Made by a program: the position numbers and the translations under genes. The notes below the pieces were generated by a model. It was not told where the DNA came from, ran no database searches, and was given only the letters and a program-made list of their open reading frames with translations. From the NCBI GenBank assembly GCA_013399015.1, contig VWZX01000208.1, positions 204,830 to 268,829 on the forward strand: DNA of 64,000 bases, read 5' to 3'. This document shows, piece after piece, positions 10,201-21,671 of the stretch (position 1 is the stretch's first letter; each line of letters opens with the position of its first letter). This DNA is from Galbula dea (taxonomy: Eukaryota > Chordata > Aves > Piciformes > Galbulidae).

Positions 10201-12598
10201 GTTGTAAAATCTAACTGAATTTATGCTTGAAAATAACCAGGAATTAGAGGTATTTTGATCAGGAGAGAGCTTGCACCTTGCTTGGCTCCTTCAAGCTCCT
10301 AGACAGGATCATCACTACTGAAGATGGAAATCCTTTCTGTAGACTACAAGCAAAAGCACATTCAGAAAAGCCTGGCTATATTGGTTTGCTACTTTTTACC
10401 AAAAGAATGTAGACCTTGTTCAAAACCCTGTTTTCTGCATTCATTAAATAAGATGACTGCTAATACTAGCTTGAGGAAATCTAGGGATACATGAAACTTT
10501 AATTAAAGCTAGTGCTACGTGTTGTATGTAGGCAACACCTTTAGGAACTAAACCCACTTAAACAGCTGTAAAGCTCTGGAGGTAGGGAACAGACTGATTT
10601 TACAAAGAGAACTATTTAAGTGATTTATTCTTTTTCTACTATTTCTTCTGTCTTGCAACCAAGTTTAGCTTTAAAGGTTGGGACATAATTTGAACTGGAA
10701 GTTGATAGCATACTTTTTATTTTCTTTATATGTCTTATTTATTAAAATTGAAGGGTTTTGCTAGTGAGCCAGTAATTACTTTAATGTGGATGATAACAGG
10801 CTTGGATACTGTCTTGTGATTAATTCACAGTTCAACTAGGGAAGGATTCTGATAACTAGTAATAGGGGAAGCACTTCTATTTTAAATTGTTTTTACTGAA
10901 GAGCCACTTCTTGTGGTTTTGTGTGATTACTTTGTAATAGCTCTTCTATCTTTTGGGTGCTATAAACACTTGTTTAAACCACATTTGATATTTTAAACTT
11001 TTGAAACAAGGAATAATTTTCATTTCTTTCCCTTTCAGTACATTGTATGAGGACTTAGTAGATCTGCCTTTAAAAAGGAAAACAAAAAATAATTGAATGG
11101 TGAAGAAGCAAAAGAGGCAGAGAGCCTGTCTAACTTCTTTTCTTTGCCTCTGCTTTTTGCATATAAACACAAATGATCAAACTTAGTCTTTAAAATGTTG
11201 ATATAGCAGTTATTTTTTCTATACATGTAACTCCCTTTAACAGGAAAAGAGAAACCAAGCAGAAAGTGAAGAGGTCTGATGCTGCAAAGTCCATGTGTAA
11301 TGGGATATTTAAACCAAGTTGCCTGTTACCTGGCTGCCTGGTTTATCCTTCTGCTCAATTAGCATAAGATATTTTTTTCTGTAGGCTAGTAAAGCTTAGG
11401 GCACCATGCAATTAACAAACATTTCTATGCAGCTTTCTAGTTAGAATAATGCAGATGCATTCCTCTTCTATTCAAATTATAATCCAACCTTCAACAGAAA
11501 CAACCAAATATTGATGTTAAGTCCTCCCATTACAAATTCTCTATTTGTAGAGCTCTTATGGCTTTCTATAAGGGTTCTGCACCCCTGAGGACTTGCAAAC
11601 TTAGAATTAGTAGAGCTGGATGATGTTTAGCAATCTCTAATTGGATAACTTAGGTATGGTTAACTCACTTTCAATAGCATTATGGTGCTTAACTTGCCTG
11701 AATGATTAATTCCATTTTTAGAGACATTTCTCTTCCAATTCTTAATGTCAGTAGTTTATTTAAACAGTAAAAGAAAAGTAAAAAAATATCTGTAGGGAGA
11801 GTTGCTTCTCTCTTGTGGAAATCTTCAAGTGTAATGACTCTTTTTTGCTGACATCAAATTTCAAGGGTTCTGCAGAGAGTAGCAGTTGTTCTAAAATAAA
11901 ATTGTACTGTTCTGTGCACTACAGGATCCTAAATTCTCCTGTGAGTTTTCCCTCTATAAAAAGAAGACAGAGATTAAATTCTGAGATTTTAACTATTTTT
12001 AAGGTGAATTTCAAATAAAGAAAAGATCATCCTGGCAAGGGTAACAGAAGAGTTTGGATATTTTCTTTTATGATTGAGACATTCAGCAAGTATGGAGGGT
12101 TTTGGCAAATGTGGCAGACAGAAATATCTCTTCTTTGCCATGAATGTTACAGGTTTTCAGATTGGGTAAAGACTTAATATGAGGAAGAAATAAATAACCA
12201 CGTTTTTTTTACTAGTTAAATCACAGATTTATGATGAGTTTATTAACTCTAGTCCCTTCTGTTTATTTTTAATGGAGTGAAAAAGTCTTTCACTTACTTT
12301 CTCATTTTGCCTCTTAGGAAACTCTTGTGGCCATTTGAAAGCCATTCAAATTGGTTTATCTATATTGGAACCAGTATTGGTTTTATAGTGATGGGAAGTG
12401 TAAAGGAACTGGGGTTTGCTTTGACTTTTTTGGGAAGCAGAAAATCACAGGTCTATTTCTACAACTACTGTCATTGAAGACCCAGGAGAAGAATATTAAC
12501 TACGTACCTTGCAGCAAGAAAGGACTATGCTGAAATATCACAGAAGTATGAAAAGACCATAATTGACATAATTTTGTGATTAGACTGCAATACATTTG
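10201..12598. other. AT-rich unique sequence, no gene recognised
   Basis: No identifiable transposon, RNA gene or exon. Open frames of 60-74 codons at 10,946-11,226 and 11,815-12,018 have no recognisable motifs. Confidence 0.55.
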
Positions 12599-12850
12599 TG
12601 TCAAAGGTTAGGGCTGGGGCATCCACTAGACGAGTGAGTGACAGACATTCTCTTTTAACCCCTCTCCCTTCCCAAAGGGAAAGAGAAAGGGAATCAGGGA
12701 GAGAGACTTATGGATTGCAAAATACAATGAAAACAGCTTTAATGAAACCGCAACTTGCACTCCTCTCCCATTCCCAAACCTTATGCCAAGGCTGGGGAGA
12801 GGACTATTGCAAAGCATCTGTACTTCACCTCAGATCCTCAGATGACCCAG
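12599..12850 (-). mobile_element. Probable endogenous retrovirus LTR fragment (R-U5 end)
   Basis: The block is more GC-rich than its flanks and resembles the 3' half of an avian ERV LTR read on the minus strand. It has a candidate polyadenylation signal ATTAAA at about 12,738-12,743 (minus), then a T-rich 'gttttcattgtattttgc', a pyrimidine-rich stretch, and an end in ACA at 12,599 (TG on the plus strand). No matching CA edge or target-site duplication was found on the right, so the U3 end is probably lost and that boundary is a guess. Family assignment rests on remembered similarity and is uncertain. Confidence 0.45.
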
Positions 12851-15119
12851 AATATTTTACAGTGCTCAGTTTATGTTTATAGATAGTTAACATACTATAA
12901 TAAAAATAGGCATAGCAAATATGGAACTATTGGCTATTTTTGGAAAAAGATTGTTCAATACATAGATATTTGAATGGATACCTGGATAAAGAAATGTGGG
13001 TTTATTTTCTGTTCAAGGAAAATCAAAACTCTGTGGAATTTTCTTTCTGAAATGTATGTAGAATAAAATATCCTTGTTCTTTAAATGCAAATGTGGAAAA
13101 AAGGTAAAAATATAGTCTAGGTGAAGATGAGCAAAAGCTACTTATTTTCTTAGAAAAGATAGAAGAGATGTCTAGTGTTATGCCATGCAAACAAAAGGAG
13201 AGAGAAGTATTTTAAATTCTGGAAGAAAAGACACTTAGTTTTCAGAGCTACCTTAGAATCAAAGATCTGATTCTCAAAACTGTTTAAAGGCAATAGGAGA
13301 AGTGCTGCAGGTGGCTTCTGAGGAACCAGGAGAGCCACTTCAGATCACAAATGAAGTGACTGCTGTGTCTCAGTTTGCTTCTTGGTTGTTGGATTTCCCA
13401 GTGCCATCTGGCCATATCAATGTACTGCATTGTTTTAAAGCAATAGATTGCATTATATCTTCTACCTTCTTATTTAGAGGCTCACTGCTGTGGTAATTTG
13501 AGTGCAAATTAAGCGAGAGAATTCAGTCGCTGTCCAGTGCTCAGCATATGAATAGCTTTTAATAATGTTCGCTGCTGGAGCTTATACAAATGATTTTTCT
13601 TTGAACTTTACTTTCTTCTTTTTATAAGTATTCTAATGCTCTGCTGCATTAAACTCACCTCTTTCCCTTCATCAGTTACTTAAACGGAGAGTTTTTTATG
13701 TGCCAACATCGGGTGCCTGGCACAAAGTTAACTTAGAGCTACAGTTCAGAGATTTCCTGTGCTCAGAACTGGTTACAGAGTGTAAAACCTAAAAAAAAAG
13801 CTGAAAGTGTCCTCCTGCTTGGCACCATCTCTGCAGGTTTTCTAGGTGCCTTAGGAAGCAGTTCCTCATGCATCCAAGTACATGAAATCCATTTTCAAAT
13901 GAACCCATTTTATTAACACATGTTGAAGAGTCATGAAGACAATGTGCACTCACCATTTCATTCTACCTAGGGCTGCATTTAGAAAAACGCTTATTAGATT
14001 ATCTTCGGTGGGGATTAAATTTTGCCAAATTCTGGAATTCAGGGAGCTTTCTACAGACAGATATTCATTGAATCAAAGCCATTATAACCTCTGAACAGTG
14101 AAGGTATGGAAGGATTTTCTATGAGGAAACAAACACCTGTAAGATCCAGATGATGCACAGGATTCATCTGGATCTGATTCTGGGATGCTTTTACACTTAC
14201 TAGAAGAGGATTAAATGCTCTTTAGGTATTATTGTAAAATGTGCAAAACATACATCATCTCAAAATTGGCTGACATCATCAAGGTTTAAGCAGTTGTGAA
14301 AAACTGATTGTTCCCTCTCAAACTGATGATTCAGTTAAATAAACTTTAAGAATCAGAAATCTTTGCAGGAGATTAACACTTGAATTCAATACCCTCTAAC
14401 AACGTCTGTACTAAAAATTGTCTTTCTGATATAATCATTGCTAAACTTGCACATTGTCAGAATTTATAGTAAGAAAAGACTGATATAATTTTCGATTAAT
14501 TGAAGTAATAATTCTTTAATATTTTGCTTTTAGTCCAAAATGTCATTGGTTTCCTAAACGTATTTTGATTTAATATTTTGTACTAGGCTAGAACTGAAAC
14601 TGTTTTGTTTGCCTAACTTTGAGTACTCAGCTACACCAGGAAACAAATCATCTTTGCAAGCAAGGCAAAAGTCTGACAGCAATGAGAGTTATTTAGGAGA
14701 CAGGAATATGTATGTTCCCTACCTTTTCCCTGGAAGGTCGCATCATTCTTAATGCATTCATTGTAAGAAAAAAAAAGCTAAAACAAACAAGTGAATAATA
14801 TTCTGACAGCCATCTTTTTCCTCTTCTTTTGAGCTCCTTAGGCAGAAGGGTGGATATTTCCGTGGATATTTTATTCATGAATAATTATTCTCTGCAATTT
14901 GGCCAAAAGTTCTGACAAATATTACTTGCAACCAATTATTGTATGAGCATTTCTCTGTGTTCAGTCTTTCACTCAAAGTGCCCTAGTTTGTTGCATGAAC
15001 TAGCCTCAAAATTAATTTTTTGGTTTTATAAGATGTGTTAGAGTAACAAAGGCATGGATTTGGAATTAACATTTTTTTTTGCCCCATGGACCCTTTTGGC
15101 TGTGATAAAATTAAAAGGC
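12851..15119. other. AT-rich unique sequence, no gene recognised
   Basis: Nothing identifiable apart from a perfect inverted repeat at 14,142-14,175. Short open frames at 13,150-13,496 overlap on opposite strands and lack motifs. Confidence 0.55.
14142..14175. repeat. Perfect 12-bp inverted repeat with 10-nt loop
   Basis: AGATCCAGATGA at 14,142-14,153 is exactly complementary to TCATCTGGATCT at 14,164-14,175, giving a 12-bp stem with a 10-nt loop. The stem does not extend further. It is too short for a microRNA precursor, and its function is unknown. Confidence 0.7.
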
Positions 15120-15955
15120 AGAAGATTACTAAAACAGATCTAGATAGATTAGAGGACTGGGCAGTCACAAATCATATGAAGTTTAACAAGGGCAAGTGCC
15201 GAGTTCTGCACTTGGGAAGGGGCAACCTGAAAACAACTCACCAATTGGGGAATGTGAGGCTGGAAAGCAGCAGTGAAGAGAGGGATCTGGGAGTTTTGAT
15301 CTATGATAAATTGAATATGAGCCAACAGTGTGCACTAGCCACCAAAAGGGCCAACAGGATTCTGGGGTGCATCAAGCACTCCATTGCTAGCCGATCGAGT
15401 GCTAGTCCCACTTTACTTGGCACTAGAGTGGCCTCTCCTGGAGTATTGCGTGCGGTTTTGGGCACCACAATACAAGAGGGACATTAAATTGTTGGAGAGT
15501 GTCCAGAGGAGGGCCACAAGGATGGTGAAGGGAATGGAGGGGAAGAGTTATGTGGAGAGGCCGAAATCACTTGATCTGTTCAGCCTGGAGAAGAGGAGAC
15601 TGAGGGGAGACCCTATTGTGGTTTATAACTTCCTCACCAGAGAGGAAGGGGTGGGTACTGACCTCTTCTCTCTGGTGACCAGTGACAGGACCTGGGGAAA
15701 CAGGATGAAACTGTGCCCAGGGAAATTCAGGTTGGATGTTAGGAAATGGTTCTTTACCCAGAGAGTGGTGGAGCATTGGAACAGGCTCCTCAGGGAGGCT
15801 ACCACTGCACCAACTTTCACGGAGTTTAAGAAGCACTTGAACAGTGCACTTAGGCACATAGTGTGACTTTGGGGTTGTCCTGTGCCTAAATAAGAGTTGG
15901 ACTTGACAATCCTTGTCAGTCCCTTCCAACTTGGGATGTTCGGTGATTCTGTGAT
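15120..15955 (+). mobile_element. CR1 LINE, 5'-truncated, with near-complete ORF2 C-terminus
   Basis: Plus-strand CR1 running from just after the reverse-transcriptase palm to the 3' end 'ggtgattctgtgatg'. Two overlapping open frames (ending 15,487 and 15,866) carry the ORF2 C-terminus, split by one frameshift at about 15,400. Its tail reads 'ttggacttgacaatccttg', so it belongs to another subfamily than the 'gatgatctttcaaggtc' copies. The 5' edge is approximate. Minus-strand open frames at 15,567-15,968 are antisense shadows. Confidence 0.93.
15176..15866 (+). pseudogene. CR1 ORF2 C-terminal remnant with one frameshift
   Basis: The first frame gives MKFNKGKCRVLHLG, a MSQQCALATKRAN segment and ILGCIKHSIASRS. 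A small deletion near 15,400 shifts the frame, after which the protein continues as VPLYLALEW, EYCVRFWAPQYKRD, LLESVQRRATRMVKGM, FSLEKRRLRGD, FSLVTSDRTWGNRMKL and WNRLLREATT, ending at a natural-looking stop at 15,866 followed by the 3' UTR. In consensus CR1 a few residues (SRE-type) stand at the junction, so the lesion is small. The upstream endonuclease and catalytic palm are absent. This is the best-preserved CR1 coding remnant in the window, but it is not functional. Confidence 0.9.
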
Positions 15956-17246
15956 GCTTTTGTCTCATATTTGGGGGGATATTTTCAGGTTGATTTCTGT
16001 CACATTTTTATTTCCAGTATAAATTTGCTCGTCATTTATAGTACATGTGTGGCACCTGAATTTGTTATATTCTTTTAAAAGGATCTTGATTTCTTTTGCA
16101 GTGGTAATGATTTGCCTTTCAGTATTTGTCTTTCAGTGGTGTGGATAATTAACTTGCAATACATAGGATAAAATTTTGATGACTTGCTTATGAAAATCAA
16201 TAGGGCATCTAGGTGATTGCGTAATATCTCTATTTTTGCAGCCTCATTTGCCCTGCTTCTTTTTCTATCACTACTTTTTTTCAGATGAGGGTATAATTTT
16301 CCAGTTATCCCAAAAGTAGGACTTCAGGGTATACTATGCATTTCCCAAGACTCAGAGAAACAATATTACTCTTAAACCTGAAGCCAGCTATGTCTCATTT
16401 TTAGTACATCTCATAACATTAATTTCTTGTGATTTTTTTCATAATGTTACATCATGAACTAGTCAAGTGTTTATTAAGGGATTTTTATTTACTTATTTCC
16501 CCAATTCTACTGATTGCTATCAGCTGAGCGTTTGGCATGTTGATATTTTAATCTATGTTTTAAAATCTCTCTCTGTCAAACAAAGCTCACAGATATGTAA
16601 TTCTTTAGTTTGTATAGGCATAGAACTTAGGAAAGTAATGATTCTCTGATTTCTGAAATTTGGCCATTACTTCTTATATATGTGATTTTTACCTTGTAAC
16701 AAATGGTAAAGACATCTCTTGTACAAATACTATCTGCAGCTATCCTACCTGAGATGGTATTTTTGCTTTTTCAATATTTACAGTTGTTTTCATTTCTCAC
16801 ACTTCAGGAGATGGATGTATGAGGCAGGAAACCTAATCAGTATTGCAAGACAGAAATGAATCTATTGTCTATTTGCAGAACTGCACAGATGTGCATCTTT
16901 TGAACTGCTGTCAGAAATGTTTCTCATAGTTCAAGATTATTTTGTCTTCAAGTATTTAATATTTGACTGATGAAAATCAAATTAGTGGTTTAACTGAAAT
17001 ACTGTTCCATGTGCTCCCATAGGACTTCCTTCCAAAGCTTGAATCATATTACTGGGGATGGTTTAAAGAACGTAAGAATTGAGAGAAGAAACTAAAATCA
17101 ATACAGCCTAAAATTTGTCTGATTTTTGAAGTTACTGACTCCTATATATTGTTCTGACTGTGATCCTATTAAACCAGGGACAAAGCAACACTCCTTTACT
17201 TGCTAGATTATGGAAGGAAAAAAATGCATAAAGGTGCAGATATTAA
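15956..17246. other. AT-rich unique sequence, no gene recognised
   Basis: No transposon, RNA gene or exon supported. Confidence 0.6.
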
Positions 17247-17475
17247 TGAGAGAAGGCACTGGTCTGGAACTCAAGCTGTCTAGGTCAAATTCCTGGCTCT
17301 GCTGCACACCACCTCAGGCAAGTCACTCAGTCTCACTGATCTTCCATTCCCCATCTGTCAAATAGAGACAATGGTTGCATCCTTCTACTTGGACTTTATC
17401 TTACCTATTTGTACTGTGGTTCAGATTAAAAAGGAATACTTCTTAAACTCTGTTTGTATGGCACCATATATACTA
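17247..17475 (+). mobile_element. MIR-type ancient SINE relic
   Basis: The order of segments follows the MIR consensus: a decayed tRNA-like B box (taggtcaaattcctgg), 'ctctgctgcac', the conserved core 'aggcaagtcactcagtctc', then 'ttccattccccatctgtcaa' with 'atagagacaat', and the downstream part including 'tatggcacca'. MIRs are tRNA-derived SINEs whose 3' end is borrowed from LINE-2. They were active before the bird-mammal split, so a recognisable copy in a bird genome is a very old fossil. Most of the tRNA head is missing or decayed. Confidence 0.8.
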
Positions 17476-19456
17476 AAGCTATTAGGTACTTCCATAATAC
17501 AGTAAGGGATGCCTGCCTCTAGGCAGGAGCATTTGTAATGTGTGTTCTACAAAATGGATTCACAATCAATTTCAACTAGTCCTGAAATAGTGTAGAATTT
17601 GCTCCTAGTCTTTTTGGCAGACTATAATTTTTTTATTTGGTTACCCTATTGTGATTGCCATAAAGAATTAGTACTGTCAGCTCTTGCCATCCTGAGGTGT
17701 CATTGTTTTGAGTTCCCCTATCCTGCTTACCCTCTCCACACACAAACACCCTTAGAGTAGGTTAAAGTGACTAGTGTACATCAGCTCTTGACAGATAATG
17801 GCTTTTTAATGCCTTCCATTGCATTGCTAGTAATATAACTTTTACTTTTATGGCTCGTTAGCATTTCATGATCCCACAGTGCCTATGAATGCTAGGACTT
17901 GATAGAAATTGAATGGACATAACAAAATACATTCACAGCACCTAACTTCAGGCACTTAATCAGATCAAAAATGCAGTCAGAAGAGGGCAGTTCAGGGCAG
18001 AACATGCAGGAATTCTACACCACCCTCTGATGGGACCACTGTCTGAAGGACTATAAATTGAATCAAGGGAATTTACCCACTCAAATTAAGGAGGGAAGTT
18101 GAGTGCTAAAAGCCAGATTGCTTAGCTACTCTTTATTCCCCTGTAGCACAGCAGTTTTTGTCATCTTTTTCTTATTTGAGTAGGCATTACTTTGCAACAC
18201 AAAATCTTCATTTGCTACCACTATGAAAAACTGTGCAATTTATAAATCCCTCAGATTTGTGAGGGTATGTAGTAATGTTTTTATCTTCATAGTTTTTACA
18301 TGGAATCACATGTTGGTCCTTCAACACAGGATTTTTTAATCCAAAATTTCTATCTGGAAAGAAGCAATTTGTCATTGTGTAAAAATCTGTGTATATTCAT
18401 ATTTTAATGTATCACTTAAAATGGAAATGAAGTGTTTTGGGAGACATTTATCAAGGTTGGATATTATTCAGTAGTGCAAGTGTTTCTACATTTTAGATTA
18501 ATTTAGCCATTTTGAATTAGTAGAAAGTAGTATGTATTAGTGTGGTAAGGTGAAAACTGATGTGGTGTCTCAGGAAGATGGACTGAGTAACCATTATTTT
18601 CATCCTTGTACTAAAAATTAATTTATCATAAAATCTTGCTTTCCTGGCTCATGATACAGATATTAAATAACAAAGTGTTGCCTTGCCTGTGTGATGTTTA
18701 TATGAAAAGAATCTCTTGCAAAGCTGCAATATAGTTTCTGTGAACTGTCAAAGAAGCATAGGGAAGCAAAATGCAACCAAATAAATTAGAATTTGTTTGT
18801 GCTAATGACCCAGTCATTATAAGAAATGCCATGTTATATAACTACCCTAAGTTATCAGAACCCCACAGGATCCTTAGCTGTGCTAACGTGGCACAGAATT
18901 AGGTCTGGGAGAAGTAGCTGAATGCTAAATCACTTTCTCATCCTTCTGCAAAGTATAATTTTCTCAATATATGAGCTGAACTCTTAATATTTCTCTTCTT
19001 AGACAAACAGCAATAGCAGAAGAAGAGTCTGGGGAGCTGTGGGACAACTTTCATATTAATTACATAGTAGTGGTCTGGTAGTGTTTCCTCTTATGAATAT
19101 TTTAATATGGGGAAATTAAAAAGAGAATTTGGTAATGTCACATGGCCTGAATCTTTAGCTTTCATTCTCAATGTTTATTTTGCATCACAAATTCAATTTT
19201 CAATTCAAAAAGAAAGGTACTGTAAAGAGAATCCTAATTGCAGCAACATTTCTTCTTCTTTCCCCTTCCTTCTCAGTCACCTTCTTCCTGTCTGTATTTC
19301 AATCTCCTTCCCTCATTAAAGAATTTGGAAGTTTACTTAAGTCTATTGAAGTCATTTTTGTGTAATTGTTTAATATATACAGATGTTGATCTATCACTTT
19401 ATTGTACTGCAGTAGGTAGCAGTGTCAACATGGTCTGTTGGCATCAGTGTGTGGCA
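17476..19456. other. AT-rich unique sequence, no gene recognised
   Basis: No feature supported. Plus-strand open frames at 19,107-19,486 are short, overlap each other in different frames and lack motifs. Confidence 0.6.
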
Positions 19457-19460
19457 TCAT

Positions 19461-19558
19461 TCACACAGAATCACACAGAATGTTAGGAGCTGGAAGGGAC
19501 CTCGAAAGATCATCTAGTCCAACTCCCCTGCCACAGCAGGATTCCCTAGGCCAGGTCA
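19461..19558 (-). mobile_element. Short CR1 3' end, J-like
   Basis: Only the last ~100 bases of a CR1, in minus orientation: terminal octamers with 'cacagaat' units, then 'ggagctggaagggacctcga' and 'gatcatctagtccaactccc', stopping inside the 3' UTR at 'ccaggtca'. A 6-bp direct repeat TCATTC flanks it (19,457-19,462 and 19,556-19,561). It may be a short target duplication or microhomology at the 5' junction. Confidence 0.93.
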
Positions 19559-19744
19559 TTCTACTGGTAATAGCTACCATGAGCTTATACACCATGTACT
19601 GCCATAGTGCTCTGTAGCATGAGCATAGGTCACAGAGCACATGTATATTGCCCTGAAAGTTTGGGTCTTTTATATTATTACCCGTGCACATATTTAATAT
19701 TTTGATTTGCTTGTGGTTGTCTCACCAGTCTGTTAGTGTTTCTG

Positions 19745-19825
19745 AGCTAGTCAGCTAAACTCTCTTAGTTTTTCCATCTATAGGGTGGGATAATAAAGGT
19801 ACTTAACCAGCTCTGTTTAGCTCCC
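19745..19825 (+). mobile_element. MIR-type ancient SINE relic (core and downstream part)
   Basis: The segment 'gtcagctaaactctcttag' followed by 'tttttccatctatagggtgg' and 'gataataaaggtacttaacc' lines up with the MIR core (gtcacttaacctctct, tcctcatctgtaaaatgggg, ataataatagtacctacc). It lies on the same strand as the MIR at 17,247 and 2.3 kb away. The tRNA-like head is gone. A second old SINE family sharing the MIR core cannot be excluded. Confidence 0.65.
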
Positions 19826-20770
19826 TGAACTGTACAGTTAATATTTACTCAGTTATCATTGCAAAAGATAAAGTGGAATTGTTTGACCATTATACAGTAT
19901 ATGACTGAATTCAGCTGTACAAAAGTCTGAGAATCACAATATTTCAGCTGGTGAACCCCAGTTACTCAGAACTAGGGACTGCTATAAATGAGTAAAAAAT
20001 GAAGTTAGAATGAAAAAGAAATAAAGAAAAACAGCATATCAGAAACAAATAATAGGGAAATAAAAAAGTCAAACAATTGGCATGAATGCCTATTTCTTAT
20101 TAATTGGATCTGAGTTTTTACAATCTGAAATGCTAAGTCCTGGAGAATAAGCTTCATTATAGATCTATATACATCAATTGCCAGCATGTGGTATACAGAC
20201 TCATTTGATATAAAGTGTTAACCTAACAAATCACAATAATTTTTCTTTTACAAGAGATACTAAAAATATGTATATTTTTACTTGAAATACGTATATTTTT
20301 GAAAAGAAAGATTAATTTCTTTCTAACTCTTTTCCCTGGTTTTACTCTTCTATTTTAGTCTCCTTTATAGTTAACAAATCCAATTACATGATGAGGACAA
20401 TGACAAAGCTTAAAGCTCTTGAGTTTAGTAGTAAAGTCTGCCTATGTCTGGCACACATCAATTTACATGACACTGGAAGGTCAAAAATCTCATTATTATT
20501 TCCAGTGTTTATGACTACCTTCCTAACCTATGGCTTCAAGTACTGAACTGTAGGTGCTGGAAAACCATCTGATCTATGAGATGGTTTATTAATTTGAACC
20601 ACTTGATATGGCCTAAAGGTAGGAAAATAGGGATATACTGAAGAACATTATTGTAATTATTCCATTAGGAATCTTTTCAATTATTCAGGTGTTTTAATCA
20701 CTTGGGCATTTAGCATAGTGCTAAACGATGATCATCTGATTAAATACAGATTTGTATGAAGCTTTGACAC
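19826..20770. other. AT-rich unique sequence, no gene recognised
   Basis: Nothing identifiable. Contains a short open frame on the minus strand at 20,005-20,187 without motifs. Confidence 0.6.
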
Positions 20771-20844
20771 TCTGCTGAAGGCAGGGGGGTTGGACTAGAT
20801 GATCTTTCAAGGTCTCTTCCAACTCCTAACATTCTGTGATTCTG
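20771..20844 (+). mobile_element. Very short CR1 3' end, J-like
   Basis: About 70 bases of CR1 3' UTR in plus orientation, from 'ggcaggggggttggactag' through 'catTctgtgattctg'. Strong 5' truncation is typical of CR1. It is nearly identical to the tails at 3,488-3,564 and 26,236-26,318, so all three belong to closely related subfamilies. No tRNA-like head precedes this copy. Confidence 0.92.
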
Positions 20845-21365
20845 AACAAAGGCAAATGCAGACAAATGACTTAATACTGAAAAATTGATTACTGTTGAAT
20901 TCATTTACTAGAATTTATGTGGTGTTAGAACATTGTTAGAACTTCTGGAATTTGCCTGAAAACCTGACAGAATTGCTATAGAACTATGTTCTATATTCAT
21001 GTTTTTACAGTTTAATCACAGTGAAGGTAACCTTGCAAACAACCTGTGAAATGGTGGGAGAACAACTAATGCTCTTTCTTCCCATCTGCAAAAAAATAGC
21101 ATTTTTTAAAATTCAGAGATGATCACAGTGATCTTCTAAGCTGACCTTCTTCAGGCAGAGGTCTTTTTTTCACAGAGATTGGATCATAGTTTATGTTTCA
21201 AATATTATTATTGTTTTTAACAAACCAAACCAATACAGAGATCATCACTAATATTAGCTACTCTAAAGTTTCACCTTACTTTCCAGATTTGTCTAGTCTT
21301 AGTTTTCACCTTTTGCATATGACTTGATCTATGTGCATCAGCCTCAAAAATTTTCCATCAGTTGG
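20845..21365. other. Unique sequence, no gene recognised
   Basis: I see nothing identifiable here. Confidence 0.6.
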
Positions 21366-21671
21366 AATCACAGAATCATAGAATGTTAGGGGTTGGAAGG
21401 GACCTAGAAAGACCATCAAGTCCATCTCCCCTGCCAAAGCAGGACACCTTAGATAAGGTCACACAGCAATGAGTTCACGCAGGCCTTGAATGTCTCTAGA
21501 GTGGGAGACTCCACAACCCCCCTGAGCAGCCTGTTGCAGTGTTCCCTCACCCTTACTGTGAAAAAATTCTTCCTCATATTAACAGTAAACCTCCTATGCT
21601 CTAACTTGCTCCCATTGCCCCTTGTCCTAACATTGGATGGCATTGAGAAGAGCATGGCTCCTTCTTCCTGA
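21366..21671 (-). mobile_element. CR1 LINE 3' fragment
   Basis: Minus-strand CR1 containing mixed octamers (cacagaatcatagaatgtt), the 3' UTR and the last part of ORF2. The minus-strand open frame 21,655-21,449 encodes the ORF2 tail with RGNGSKLEHRRFTVNMRK, FFTVRVREHCNRLLRGVVES and LETFKACVNSLL, the usual CR1 C-terminus. It is truncated at about 21,671 and encodes no enzyme core. Confidence 0.93.

Noticed and set aside
14142..14175. MicroRNA precursor
   Set aside because: The stem is only 12 bp. Precursors need about 22 bp or more of pairing. The same applies to 45,025-45,062 and 62,051-62,075.
15567..15968. 133-codon minus-strand ORF
   Set aside because: It is antisense to the CR1 ORF2 remnant at 15,176-15,866.
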